Source of the DNA: Bacteroides sp. UBA7335 | GTDB lineage: Bacteria > Bacteroidota > Bacteroidia > Bacteroidales > Bacteroidaceae | Assembly (NCBI GenBank): GCA_002471185.1 | Contig: DKPL01000029.1 | Coordinates: 6,256-40,293, forward strand | Reading direction: 5' to 3' | DNA: 34,038 nucleotides | Translations under genes and position numbers: made by a program | Notes under the pieces: generated by a model | The model's database searches: none | The model's input: the letters and a program-made list of their open reading frames with translations, nothing else | Told to the model about the DNA's origin: nothing | Shown: piece after piece, positions 17,954 to 27,581 of the stretch | Numbering within the stretch: the first letter of the stretch is position 1 | How the letters are laid out: each line of letters starts with the position of its first letter

Positions 17954-18009
17954 TCTTATTATATAATTACTTATTATCTTTCTAATACTAAGTTATTACG
18001 TTCAATTCT

Positions 18010-20745
18010 ATGAAAAAAATACTCCTTATTATACTCGGTGTGTTTAGTTTTGTAAACATTGCTAATACACAGATAGTAGAATGGCCTCCAATAAATATTG
18101 AATCTAAACCTGCTGCTCGCTGGTGGTGGATGGGAAGTGCAGTTGATAGAGAGAATCTAACTTTTAATTTAAAGTCTTATGCCGATGCCGGAATAGGAAT
18201 GCTTGAAATAACACCTATTTATGGGGTGAAAGACAATGAGGTAAATGAACTTGATTTTCTTTCAGAGCGTTGGATGGAAATGCTTCAACATACGCAAAAT
18301 GAAGCCCAGAGGTTTGGATTATCTATTGATATGAACACAGGCACAGGATGGCCATTTGGTGGTCCTGAGGTGACTATAAAGGATGCAGCTTCTAAATTGT
18401 TGATTCGAAAATACTACTTGAAAGGTGGCACTTTTTTTTCTGAGCAGCTAATTCCTGAGGAGTCAGAACAATTGGCAGTGGCTAAACTTAGTCGATTGAT
18501 GGCTTTTTCTCATCAGAGCAAATGTCTAGACTTGACAAACTTGATTGTTAACGGCCGATTAGACTGGGAAGTCCCCACAGGCGAATGGACACTCATTGCG
18601 GCTTTCTGCGGAAAAACACTGCAAAAGGTAAAACGAGCAGCGCCCGGAGGTGAAGGGTATGTGATGAATCATCTCTCAAAAAATGCTGTTAGTAACTATT
18701 TAAATAGGTTCCAAAGAGCTTTCGAACAAACACAAACTTCTTATCCAAACTATTTTTTTAATGACTCTTATGAAGTTCATAAAGCCGATTGGACCGAAGA
18801 ACTATTTGATGAGTTTGCTAAACGCAGAGGCTACAAATTGGAAGAATATTTGCCAGCTTTTCTTGAAGAACAAACAAGCGATTTTGGAGCACGACTAGTT
18901 GCTGATTATCGAGAAACAATGGCGGAATTACTTTTAAATAATTTTACTAGTCAATGGACAGATTGGGCACACTATAATGGCTCCAAGACTCGAAATCAGG
19001 CACATGGATCACCAGGAAATCTTATTGATTTATACGCTGTTGTAGACATTCCAGAATGTGAAAGCTTTGGAATTTCTAACTTTAAGATAAAGGGGCTAAG
19101 AGTCGATACTATGACTCGTCCCAATGATTCCGACTTATCTATGTTGAAGTATGCTTCATCTGGTGCTCATATTACGGGTAAACCCTATACTTCGGCTGAA
19201 ACGTTCACTTGGTTGACCGAACATTTTCGTACCTCTTTATCGCAATGCAAACCCGATCTTGATTTAATGTTTGTATCAGGAGTAAATCATGTGTTTTTTC
19301 ATGGTACCACTTATTCACCTCAACAAGCAACATGGCCCGGATGGAAGTTTTATGCTTCGGTTGATATGAGTCCTACCAATAGCATTTGGCGAGATGCTCC
19401 TGCTTTTTTTGATTATATCACTCGCTGCCAAAGTTTTTTGCAGCTGGGAACACCCGATAATGACTTTTTAGTCTATCTTCCGGTATATGATTTATGGCAC
19501 AATCAGCCCGGACGCTTTCTTCCATTTGATATTCACAAAATGGCACAACGTGCTCCAAACTTTATTAATGCAGTTCATCGCATCAATAATGCCGGGTACG
19601 ATATGGATTATATTTCCGATCAGTTTATTCGTACGCTTCGTTGTGATAGTGGCAAACTTATAACTTCGGGAGATGCCTCTTACAAAGCATTAATCTTGCC
19701 TAATGTCGGGATTATTCCTTCTGATGTTTTTGAGAAAATTATAACTTTAGCCGATGAGGGAGCAACCGTTGTGTTTTTAGATAACTATCCTAAGGATGTT
19801 CCTGGTAATTATTTACTTGAGAAACGAAGAGGTGAGTTGCAAAGACTACTGAAACAAGTTGATAAACCACGCAAAGGAAAGATTTTGTTTGGTACTGATT
19901 ATGAAAAAACACTTTCACAAGCTGACGTTTACCCTGAGCTAATGAAAAGTAAGTATGGATTAAGTTCGATTCGTCGTGCTAACTCGCATGGATATCATTA
20001 CTTTATTGCTGCACTAACCAACAAAGATGTCGAGGGATGGATACCTTTGGCTGTTCCTGCTTTGTCTGCTGCTTTTTTCAATCCCATGAATGGAGAAATT
20101 ACTAAAGCTAAGATTCGTCAATGTAATGGAAAAACTGAAGTTTATATGCAGTTGGCATCAGGTGAGTCATTAATCTTAAATACATTTTCAAAAATTGATG
20201 TTCAACTTAAAGCTCATCCTTATATTAAGAGTAACCTTATTACCATCCCATTGAATCAAAAATGGCAAATGTCTTTTGTAGAGAGTATTCCCCAGGTAGG
20301 TGTGTTGCCCGATTCAGTAAACTTGGGTTCGTGGACTGATTTGGAGGTTTCTCATATTAAAGAAACGATGGGAAGTGCTTGTTATTCTATTAATATTCAT
20401 TTAGATAGTTTGCATGCAACAGACTATCTTCTTGACTTAGGTGATGTGCGTGAAAGTGCTCGTGTGCGTGTCAATGGACAATCTGTAGGAACATTATGGG
20501 CAGTCCCTTATCGCATAAATATAGGCTCTTATTTGCATGCTGGAGACAATTTTTTAGAGGTTGAGGTTACTAATTTACCTGCAAATCGAATTGCTGACAT
20601 GGATAGAAGAGCGGTGCCTTGGCGTATTTTTAAAGACAATAATATTGTAAATATATGGTATAAAAAGAATCTGGATTATAGCAACTGGGAACCAATGCCT
20701 AGTGGGCTATTAGGACCAGTGTATTTAATACCATTAATAGACTAA
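18010..20745 (+). CDS. GH106 alpha-L-rhamnosidase
   Basis: This predicted secreted exo-enzyme removes alpha-L-rhamnose from pectic or arabinogalactan side chains. It has 911 residues with an N-terminal signal peptide (about 1-20). GH106 hallmarks are ARWWWMGSAVDRENLTFNLK (36-55), GIGMLEITPIYG (61-72), SIDMNTGTGWPFGGP (105-119), FFNDSYEVHKADWTEELF (249-266), a conserved segment around NQAHGSPGNLIDLYA (329-343) and SAETFTW (395-401). The C-terminal part (about 755-911) looks like a galactose-binding beta-sandwich (LGDVRESARVRVNGQSVGTLW). It is the first gene of the cluster, with GH105 32 bp downstream. GH106 is known in Bacteroides rhamnogalacturonan loci; the exact linkage here is inferred. 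Confidence 0.93.
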   Translation: MKKILLIILGVFSFVNIANTQIVEWPPINIESKPAARWWWMGSAVDRENLTFNLKSYADAGIGMLEITPIYGVKDNEVNELDFLSERWMEMLQHTQNEAQRFGLSIDMNTGTGWPFGGPEVTIKDAASKLLIRKYYLKGGTFFSEQLIPEESEQLAVAKLSRLMAFSHQSKCLDLTNLIVNGRLDWEVPTGEWTLIAAFCGKTLQKVKRAAPGGEGYVMNHLSKNAVSNYLNRFQRAFEQTQTSYPNYFFNDSYEVHKADWTEELFDEFAKRRGYKLEEYLPAFLEEQTSDFGARLVADYRETMAELLLNNFTSQWTDWAHYNGSKTRNQAHGSPGNLIDLYAVVDIPECESFGISNFKIKGLRVDTMTRPNDSDLSMLKYASSGAHITGKPYTSAETFTWLTEHFRTSLSQCKPDLDLMFVSGVNHVFFHGTTYSPQQATWPGWKFYASVDMSPTNSIWRDAPAFFDYITRCQSFLQLGTPDNDFLVYLPVYDLWHNQPGRFLPFDIHKMAQRAPNFINAVHRINNAGYDMDYISDQFIRTLRCDSGKLITSGDASYKALILPNVGIIPSDVFEKIITLADEGATVVFLDNYPKDVPGNYLLEKRRGELQRLLKQVDKPRKGKILFGTDYEKTLSQADVYPELMKSKYGLSSIRRANSHGYHYFIAALTNKDVEGWIPLAVPALSAAFFNPMNGEITKAKIRQCNGKTEVYMQLASGESLILNTFSKIDVQLKAHPYIKSNLITIPLNQKWQMSFVESIPQVGVLPDSVNLGSWTDLEVSHIKETMGSACYSINIHLDSLHATDYLLDLGDVRESARVRVNGQSVGTLWAVPYRINIGSYLHAGDNFLEVEVTNLPANRIADMDRRAVPWRIFKDNNIVNIWYKKNLDYSNWEPMPSGLLGPVYLIPLID

Positions 20746-20777
20746 ATTGTTAAACTTATTTTAATACTACTACTATA

Positions 20778-22085
20778 ATGACTATAAAAAAGAATTTTAT
20801 TTATCTTTTCTGTTTATTGAGCTTAAGCCATACAGTCTATTCTCAAACTAATCATTCGGCTAAAGAAGCTGCAGTTAAAATAGCCAATCGTATTCTTGAT
20901 AGTACTACTTATGATTTTAGGAATACGGCTACAGGCGAAACCTATACTTCTGTAGCTCAATTACCATTGTCAATGGATGTAAAGGTAAATAGTAAGTATA
21001 ACAATTGGCATTATACCAATGGAGTTACCAATATCGCTTTGTTAGAATTGACCGATTGTCTATCAGAAAAAAAATACGAAGACTATGTGTTTAAGAATAT
21101 GAACTTTGTATTCAACGAGGGTAACCTTGATTTTTTTAAGCAGCAATATGAGCAAGCTTTCAAAGAGGGGGGATGGAATGGAATTCGTAAACTGAGTTGG
21201 CACATGATATTTCGTGGGAAAAGGTTAGATGATAATGGTCCTATGGGAGCAAGTTTAATCGAGTTGCAAATGCGTAAACCCAATCGTGCGTTTATGGAAT
21301 ACATTAATGAAACAGCTGATCATCTTAATTATGCAGAACCTCGTTTGGCAGATGGTACAATTGCTCGTATTTGGCCCCACGAGAATACCATTTGGGCAGA
21401 TGATGCTTTTATGGCAATTGCTTTTTTGTGTCGCATGGGACAATTGACTGGAGATAATAGGTACTTTGATGATGCTGCAACGCAAGTACTTAATTATAGC
21501 AAATACTTATGGTGTCCGGAGAAGAATATTTATTATCATTGTTATCACACAGATAATATGGAGCATGGCGTAGCACATTGGAGTCGTGCAAATGGTTGGG
21601 TATTCATGGCACAAGCCGACTTACTAAATGTGATGTCCGAAAATCATCCGATGCGTCAAGCAGTACTTGATAACTTTCGTCGTCAGGCAAGTGGTGTAGC
21701 TCGCTATCAAGGTAAAAACGGGTTGTGGCATCAATTATTGGATAAGTCCGATTCATATGAAGAGATTACTGGTACAGCTATGTTTGTATTTGGTATAGCT
21801 CGCGGTGTAAAGAAAGGGTGGTTGCATCCTGATTTTATTTATGTGGCCGAACAAGGTTTAAAAGGAATGATGACCAAAATAACTGATACCGGTGATGTTA
21901 CAGCCATTTGTGTAGGTACTGGTATCATGCCTTCAATATCTTATTATTATAATCGCCCTAGGCAAGAAAATGATCCGATGGGTGAAGGACCGGTATTACG
22001 GGCATTGATTGAAATGATTGATGCTCCTAAGTATACAGAGATAAAGGCGGATGATCAATATGATAAAATTCAACTAAAGAGATAA
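20778..22085 (+). CDS. GH105 unsaturated uronyl hydrolase
   Basis: Enzymes of this family remove the 4,5-unsaturated uronic acid left by polysaccharide lyases, through hydration of the double bond. The protein has 435 residues, a signal peptide (1-22, ending VYSQ) and an (alpha/alpha)6-barrel. It shows WHYTNG (77-82), RLDDNGPMGASL (149-160), and the catalytic Asp region IWADDAFMAIAFLCRM (205-220, Asp208/Asp209). HWSRANGWVFMAQADLL (267-283), GLWHQLLD (315-322) and the late GDVTAICVGTGIMPS are also typical. Known substrates are unsaturated galacturonyl-rhamnose and unsaturated glucuronic acid. Its presence implies a lyase acts upstream, yet no recognised pectate-type lyase is in the window. Confidence 0.9.
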   Translation: MTIKKNFIYLFCLLSLSHTVYSQTNHSAKEAAVKIANRILDSTTYDFRNTATGETYTSVAQLPLSMDVKVNSKYNNWHYTNGVTNIALLELTDCLSEKKYEDYVFKNMNFVFNEGNLDFFKQQYEQAFKEGGWNGIRKLSWHMIFRGKRLDDNGPMGASLIELQMRKPNRAFMEYINETADHLNYAEPRLADGTIARIWPHENTIWADDAFMAIAFLCRMGQLTGDNRYFDDAATQVLNYSKYLWCPEKNIYYHCYHTDNMEHGVAHWSRANGWVFMAQADLLNVMSENHPMRQAVLDNFRRQASGVARYQGKNGLWHQLLDKSDSYEEITGTAMFVFGIARGVKKGWLHPDFIYVAEQGLKGMMTKITDTGDVTAICVGTGIMPSISYYYNRPRQENDPMGEGPVLRALIEMIDAPKYTEIKADDQYDKIQLKR

Positions 22086-22098
22086 TGATAAAAATCTG

Positions 22099-24222
22099 AT
22101 GAAAAATACCATGAAGACTACTATTTACACATTTATAGCATTGTTTGCTTTGACTGCTTGTCAGTCGGGGGATAAATTTATTGACCGCGAAGCGTTAGTA
22201 AAACGAAATTCGCCTCATATAACAGCCTTTGACTCTTTGGCTTCGTTATCCGTGGGAAACGGAGAGTTTGCTTACACTGTTGATATTACCGGCTTGCAAT
22301 CTTTTCCTGAGAAGTACAAGCATGGTGTACCTCTTGGGACTTAAAGTCAGTGGGGGTGGCATGAGTTTGCTAATCCCCAAGAATATAAGCACGATGAAAC
22401 TTTGCGTAACTTTGATTTTGGTCGTGACCGAAATGAGCCTTATGCTACTGAGTATAAAGAAGACGGTCGCCAAAAAGAGGCTTCTAACTGGTTTAGGGTT
22501 AATCCTCATCGGTTACACTTAGGCATAATCGGATTTGATTTTGAAGCCAATGATGTTGATATTGAAGATATTAAAGATATTGATCAAACTTTAGATTTAT
22601 GGGCTGGTAAAATCAAGAGTCGGTTTGCGGTAAACGGACAGTCTTATGAGGTAGAAACCGCCGTATCGCCTTCCGATGATAGAGTGGCTGCTTCAATCTG
22701 TTCTAAAGAACATACAGCAATTGCCTTTCGTTTTCCATATCCTACCGGAGCTCATTGCGACGATGCTTGCGATTGGAATGTAAATGATAAACATACTACT
22801 CAGATAATCAGTAACAATAGAAATCAGGCTATTTTGAAGAGAGTTCTTGATGATACAACTTATTATGTTACACTTCATTGGAGTGGACAGGCTGAATTAA
22901 TAGAGAAGTCTCCCAACTATTTTGTTCTTACTCCTAAAGAAGATTGCTGGTCGTTTACATGTGCATTTACACCAAACGAACCCTCTGGTAAAAACGAAGT
23001 TGCAAAAGATGTGATTAAATCATCTGCAAAATACTGGGAAAGGTTTTGGACTGATGGGGCTGCTGTAGATTTTTCGAAGTGTACCGATGAACGTGCAAAA
23101 GAATTAGAACGTCGCGTGGTATTGAGTCAGTACCTACTTGCCATTCAATGTGCAGGAACTACGCCACCACAAGAAACTGGTTTGACTTATAATTCTTGGT
23201 TTGGTAAGTTTCATCTAGAGATGATTTGGTGGCATCAAGCACAGTTCGCCTTATGGAATCGCGGACAATTGCTTGATAAGACGTTGGGGTGGTATGAATC
23301 GGTAGAACCTATTGCCAGAGAGATTGCTCGTAGACAAGGGTTTGAAGGTGTGAGATGGATGAAGATGACTGACCCTAGCGGTATGGAGGCACCTTCTAAA
23401 GTGGGAAGTTTTTTAATTTGGCAACAGCCTCATATCATTTATCTAGCCGAATTATTATATCGAGCAAATCCGTCTCAAGAACTATTGAATAAATATGGAA
23501 AAATGGTGCAAGAGACAGCCGAATTTATGTATTCGTTTGCTGATTACGATGAATTTGAAGGACGCTATGTTTTAAAAGGTATAATCCCTGCACAAGAAAC
23601 GTTGAAGGCTGCTGAAACTAAAAATCCTCCTTTCGAGTTGTCTTACTGGCATTATGGATTGGAAACCGCACAAAAATGGCGTGAACGCAGCGGACAACCT
23701 CGAATGGCCGAATGGGATACTCTTCTTAATAAACTTTCACCACTTGCTTATAATAGTGACAAACTCTATTTAGCTGCCGAAACAGCTCCTCAAACATATC
23801 AAGACATTCGATTTACATCCGACCACATGGCGGTACTAGGTGCTGTAGGAATATTGCCAATGAATAAACTTATTCGCGATGACTATATGAAAAATACATT
23901 AAACTGGGTGTGGAATAATTGGAATTGGAATAAAACATGGGGATGGGATTATCCGATGACTGCCATGAATGCAACTCGCTTAGGTGAACCCGAGAAAGCT
24001 GTTGGAGCTTTGTTAATGGACAAAAGAACTAATACTTATCTTCCGAATGGACACAACTACCAAGACGGACGTTTAAGGGTTTATCTACCAGGTAATGGTG
24101 GACTGCTGACTGCCATAGCGTTGATGTGTGCTGGTTGGGATGGTTGCCAAACCACCAATCCGGGATTTCCTAAAGATGGTACATGGGATGTGCGTTGGGA
24201 AGGCTTACGTCCAATGCCATAA
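22099..24222 (+). pseudogene. Six-hairpin glycosidase-like lipoprotein, broken by in-frame TAA
   Basis: A lipoprotein signal (FALTAC, about residue 21) opens a 707-residue reading frame interrupted only by TAA at 22342-22344 (codon 82). The frame continues without shift: GVPLGT, stop, SQWGWHEFANPQEY. A CAA or CAG to TAA change is the simplest explanation. The body is Trp-rich and helical, with WFGKFHLEMIWWHQAQFALW, VRWMKMTDPSGMEAPSK, LSYWHYGLETAQKW and WNNWNWNKTWGWDYPMTAMN, typical of an (alpha/alpha)6 clan enzyme with an N-terminal beta-sandwich. I cannot name a CAZy family. No ATG follows the stop until the catalytic region, so restart is unlikely. It starts 13 bp after GH105 and is followed by a terminator. 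Confidence 0.8.
22342..22344 (+). other. Premature TAA stop codon
   Basis: Codon 82 of the 22099 frame is TAA, flanked by ggg act and agt cag tgg. The same frame is open for 625 further codons with coherent domain sequence. It may be a natural nonsense mutation, a sequencing error or a read-through site. Confidence 0.9.
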
Positions 24223-24246
24223 CTCCTTTATCTTATTTAAAAATAT

Positions 24247-24284
24247 AGAATGCTTCGTCGCTTACGGTAAACGAAGCATTTTGT
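24247..24284 (+). terminator. Intrinsic terminator after the broken glycosidase gene
   Basis: AATGCTTCGT (24249-24258) pairs with ACGAAGCATT (24271-24280) across a 12-base loop. The stem runs directly into TTGTAT, giving a short T-rich tail. It lies 26 bases after the stop at 24222, so it should end the GH106-GH105-glycosidase transcript and separate the next gene at least partly. Confidence 0.75.
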
Positions 24285-24317
24285 ATAAATGAAACATTTT
24301 AAATTTACTCTATTACG

Positions 24318-27300
24318 ATGATTGCATATAAATATCTCTTTTTTCTTTTGGGAGTAGCTTGTTTCTCAAGCCAATCTTTGGGGCAACAAAAAACTCAAAG
24401 AATTGGCGACTTTATTGAGTCTACATCCTATAACGATGGTAAGCGAGGAGTGGAAAGAACCTTGCAATATCATCCTGATAGGGAAGCTTTTGTATGTGTA
24501 AATGGGACTAATAAATATACTCGAGCGCTTTATGGTGGTTATACTCCTTTTCGGTTAGAAACAAGTGATCGCCCTCTATTTGCAACATACGATAAACAGA
24601 ATAGTCATAACATTCGTTTTTTTATAACTGTATCCGATACTTTACCATTTCCGCTTGATGAGATGAAACTTTGTAAATCGAGTTATATACCAGGTAAACG
24701 AATTTATGAGCTATCTGATTCCCGTCTAGGAGAGTTTAATCTAGAAATGGTGGCTCTTGCCCTTTATCATATTGATGGAGCTATTTGGAGAATTGTTTCT
24801 AAAGATTTGCATGAAGAAGTGGAGTTAACTGCAAATGTGTCGCATATCAAGGCTCATAAACTCAATCGTAATGGTGATATGGGAGCTGATCCTGCTGATG
24901 CTTTCGAAGCTTCTCTTACCACTCAACCTATACAGATTATCAAAATAAAGCTTGATAGTGATACTACTTATTTGCAATATCGTGATTTTGCACTTTGTGT
25001 TTTAGATAAAAAAACGGGTAACTCTATTTTTACTGCAGCCGATCAGACCAGGCAAGAAGTTGCTTCACGCGTGCAAATACTAACTCCTGATCCATATCTC
25101 AATACACTTGGTGGTGCTTTATCAATTGCTGCTGATGGAATATGGAGTGGTGAAGTCTGGCTGCATGGTGCTGTAGGGTGGCGTATGCCGCTTAATGGTT
25201 GGCGCGCAGCCTATACAGGCGATGTCTTAGGATGGAAAGAGAGAGCACGCACTCACTTTGATGCTTATGCTGCTAGTCAAGTAACTAATGTAACTCAAAC
25301 TGTTCCACATCCGGCACAAGATTCTCTACTACATTTAGCACGATCGGTCAAAAAATGGGGGACACCTCAATATAGTAACGGATATATTTGTCGCAACCCC
25401 AATCGTAGCAATCAAATGCATCATTATGATATGAATCTTTGCTATATGGATGAATTGATGTGGCATTTTAAATACTATCCAGACACAGCGTATATGAGAA
25501 AAATGTGGCCGACTATTAAAAGTCATTTGGCCTGGGAAAAACTTAATTATGATCCCAATGATGACGCCTTATACGATGCTTATGCCTCTATTTGGGCTAG
25601 CGATGCACTCTACTATAACAGCGGTGCTGTAACTCACTCTTCAGCTTACAACTATAGAGCAAATAAGTATGCTGCTTTAATTGCAAAAATTATTGGTGAA
25701 GATGCAACTCTTTACGAGGTTGAGGCTAGTCGTATTTTGAAAGCTATCAATCAACGGTTATGGTTGGCTGATAAAGGATATTGGGCTGAATACCAGGACT
25801 TAATGGGATATCAACGTCTTCATGAATCTGCTGGAGTGTGGACCATTTATCATGCCATTGATAGTGAAATAGCCGATCCTTTCCAAGCATATCAAGCCAT
25901 GCGTTATGTGGATACAGCTATCCCGCATATTCCGGTAACGGCGGAGGGTTTAGACAGTGATAACTATGCTACAATTTCTACCACCAATTGGTTGCCCTAT
26001 TCGTGGAGTATAAACAACGTTGCTTTTGCTGAGGTTATGCATACAGCACTTGCTTACTTTCAAGCCGGATGCTATGAAAAAGGGTATCGTTTGCTAAAGA
26101 GTTCGGTGCTTGATGGTATGTATTTGGGTAATAGTCCTGGCAACTTTGGACAAATAAGCTTTTATGATGCAGCCCGCGGTGAGTGTTATCGTGATTTTGG
26201 TGATCCGATTGGGATAGCATCACGTGTTTTAATGCAAGGTTTATTTGGAATATTACCGGATGGTTTTAATGACGTTCTATATTTACAACCGGGGTTTCCA
26301 ATAAATTGGAATGAGGCTTCAATCATAACTCCTGATGTTGCTTATGTATTTCAACGTAATGGCTTGAAAGATTGCTATATAATTAATCAATCTAAGGACA
26401 GCCGGCGAACTCTAAAGCTTCGAGTAAAGGCATTGTCTAGTGATATAAAAGAGGTGATGGTGAATGGTAAGGCAGTAAATTGGCATATGATTAAAACGGT
26501 ATCAGAAAGGCCAATCATTGAGGTTGTAGCCACTTGCGATTCTATAAATCAAATCGAAATAGAGTGGGCAGGTGATACGATAACACCAAGAGCTGCTGAT
26601 GATTACATTTATCAAACAGATGATAGCTATACTCTAAGGGTCGCTTCTAATCAACAAATATTGGACTGTTATGATCCTCAATGTGTATTGGATAAACTTA
26701 GTTTCTCAAAACGGTCACTAAAGGGTAAACTGAACAACAATGCTGGAAGTAAAACCTTTTTTATTTTATTGAAACAAGGAGCTATGGAGTGGTGGCAACC
26801 TATTGATATCATGATTTCGGCTCCAACGATTTGCCGTTATCAACCTTTCTCACAAGTTGTGAATAGTCGCTGTGATACTATCGGTATTCAACATTTATTT
26901 AACTCCAATGTTTCAGCTATTTTCCAAAACGAATATCTAAGTCCTCGCTCACCTTATACCACTTTACAGATTCCTAAGCAAGGTATTGGGGAATGGTGTC
27001 ATCCATTGTTGAGTGCCGAAATTGATGATTCTGGTATTAGAAACTTAGTTGTGAATGGTCAAATCAATACAGCCTTAAATGTTCCTTTTGCGACTCCTCA
27101 ATCAGGGTCTAATATTATTTATACCTCTTTGTGGGATAACTATCCCGACTCTGTTACAATAGCATTGAAGGGTAAAGCCACAAATGCTTATTTGTTATTG
27201 GCTGGTAGTACTAACCATATGCAGTGCCACATAGCCAATGGGGTTATTCGTATTTATTATACTGATGGCTCGTGCACATCTGTCGATCTTATCAATCCGG

Positions 27301-27581
27301 ATAATTGGTGTCCTATAGAGCAAGATTACTATGTAGATGGAATGGCATTTCAAACGACAGAGCCATCTCCATATCGTTTGCACTTAAAGAGTGGTTTGTT
27401 AAGCAACGACTTAGGGAAGGCTCTTAATATATCGGGAGTTTATGGTCGTACTATCGAGGGTGGAGCAGGTGTGTTGCTCGATATTCCTTTGGATAAAAAC
27501 AAAGAACTAAGTCACCTGCAACTCGAAAGTCTCAGTAACGATGTCGTAATTGGTTTAATGTCAATCACACTACAACGTTGA
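24318..27581 (+). CDS. Large DUF4450-type secreted carbohydrate enzyme
   Basis: The protein has 1087 residues and a signal peptide (about 1-22, ending SLGQQ). The N-terminal beta-rich domain holds NKYTRALYGGYTPFRLETSD (65-84), which I associate with DUF4450 proteins of Bacteroidetes. A helical (alpha/alpha)-barrel spans about 340-680, with SNQMHHYDMNLCYMDELMWH, YDAYASIWASDALYYNSGAV, RLHESAGVWTIYHA and TTNWLPYSWSINN. Beta domains follow to the C terminus. By layout and context it could be a lyase of the L-rhamnose-(1,4)-glucuronate type (PL27), which would make substrate for the GH105 enzyme, but this is recalled, not shown. Its last 12 bp overlap the convergent bioD gene. Confidence 0.8.
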   Translation: MIAYKYLFFLLGVACFSSQSLGQQKTQRIGDFIESTSYNDGKRGVERTLQYHPDREAFVCVNGTNKYTRALYGGYTPFRLETSDRPLFATYDKQNSHNIRFFITVSDTLPFPLDEMKLCKSSYIPGKRIYELSDSRLGEFNLEMVALALYHIDGAIWRIVSKDLHEEVELTANVSHIKAHKLNRNGDMGADPADAFEASLTTQPIQIIKIKLDSDTTYLQYRDFALCVLDKKTGNSIFTAADQTRQEVASRVQILTPDPYLNTLGGALSIAADGIWSGEVWLHGAVGWRMPLNGWRAAYTGDVLGWKERARTHFDAYAASQVTNVTQTVPHPAQDSLLHLARSVKKWGTPQYSNGYICRNPNRSNQMHHYDMNLCYMDELMWHFKYYPDTAYMRKMWPTIKSHLAWEKLNYDPNDDALYDAYASIWASDALYYNSGAVTHSSAYNYRANKYAALIAKIIGEDATLYEVEASRILKAINQRLWLADKGYWAEYQDLMGYQRLHESAGVWTIYHAIDSEIADPFQAYQAMRYVDTAIPHIPVTAEGLDSDNYATISTTNWLPYSWSINNVAFAEVMHTALAYFQAGCYEKGYRLLKSSVLDGMYLGNSPGNFGQISFYDAARGECYRDFGDPIGIASRVLMQGLFGILPDGFNDVLYLQPGFPINWNEASIITPDVAYVFQRNGLKDCYIINQSKDSRRTLKLRVKALSSDIKEVMVNGKAVNWHMIKTVSERPIIEVVATCDSINQIEIEWAGDTITPRAADDYIYQTDDSYTLRVASNQQILDCYDPQCVLDKLSFSKRSLKGKLNNNAGSKTFFILLKQGAMEWWQPIDIMISAPTICRYQPFSQVVNSRCDTIGIQHLFNSNVSAIFQNEYLSPRSPYTTLQIPKQGIGEWCHPLLSAEIDDSGIRNLVVNGQINTALNVPFATPQSGSNIIYTSLWDNYPDSVTIALKGKATNAYLLLAGSTNHMQCHIANGVIRIYYTDGSCTSVDLINPDNWCPIEQDYYVDGMAFQTTEPSPYRLHLKSGLLSNDLGKALNISGVYGRTIEGGAGVLLDIPLDKNKELSHLQLESLSNDVVIGLMSITLQR

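Noticed and set aside
22402..24222. Separate gene starting at 22402 after the premature stop
   Set aside because: The apparent start is a TTG inside coding sequence continuous with the upstream frame; no promoter or ATG supports it.
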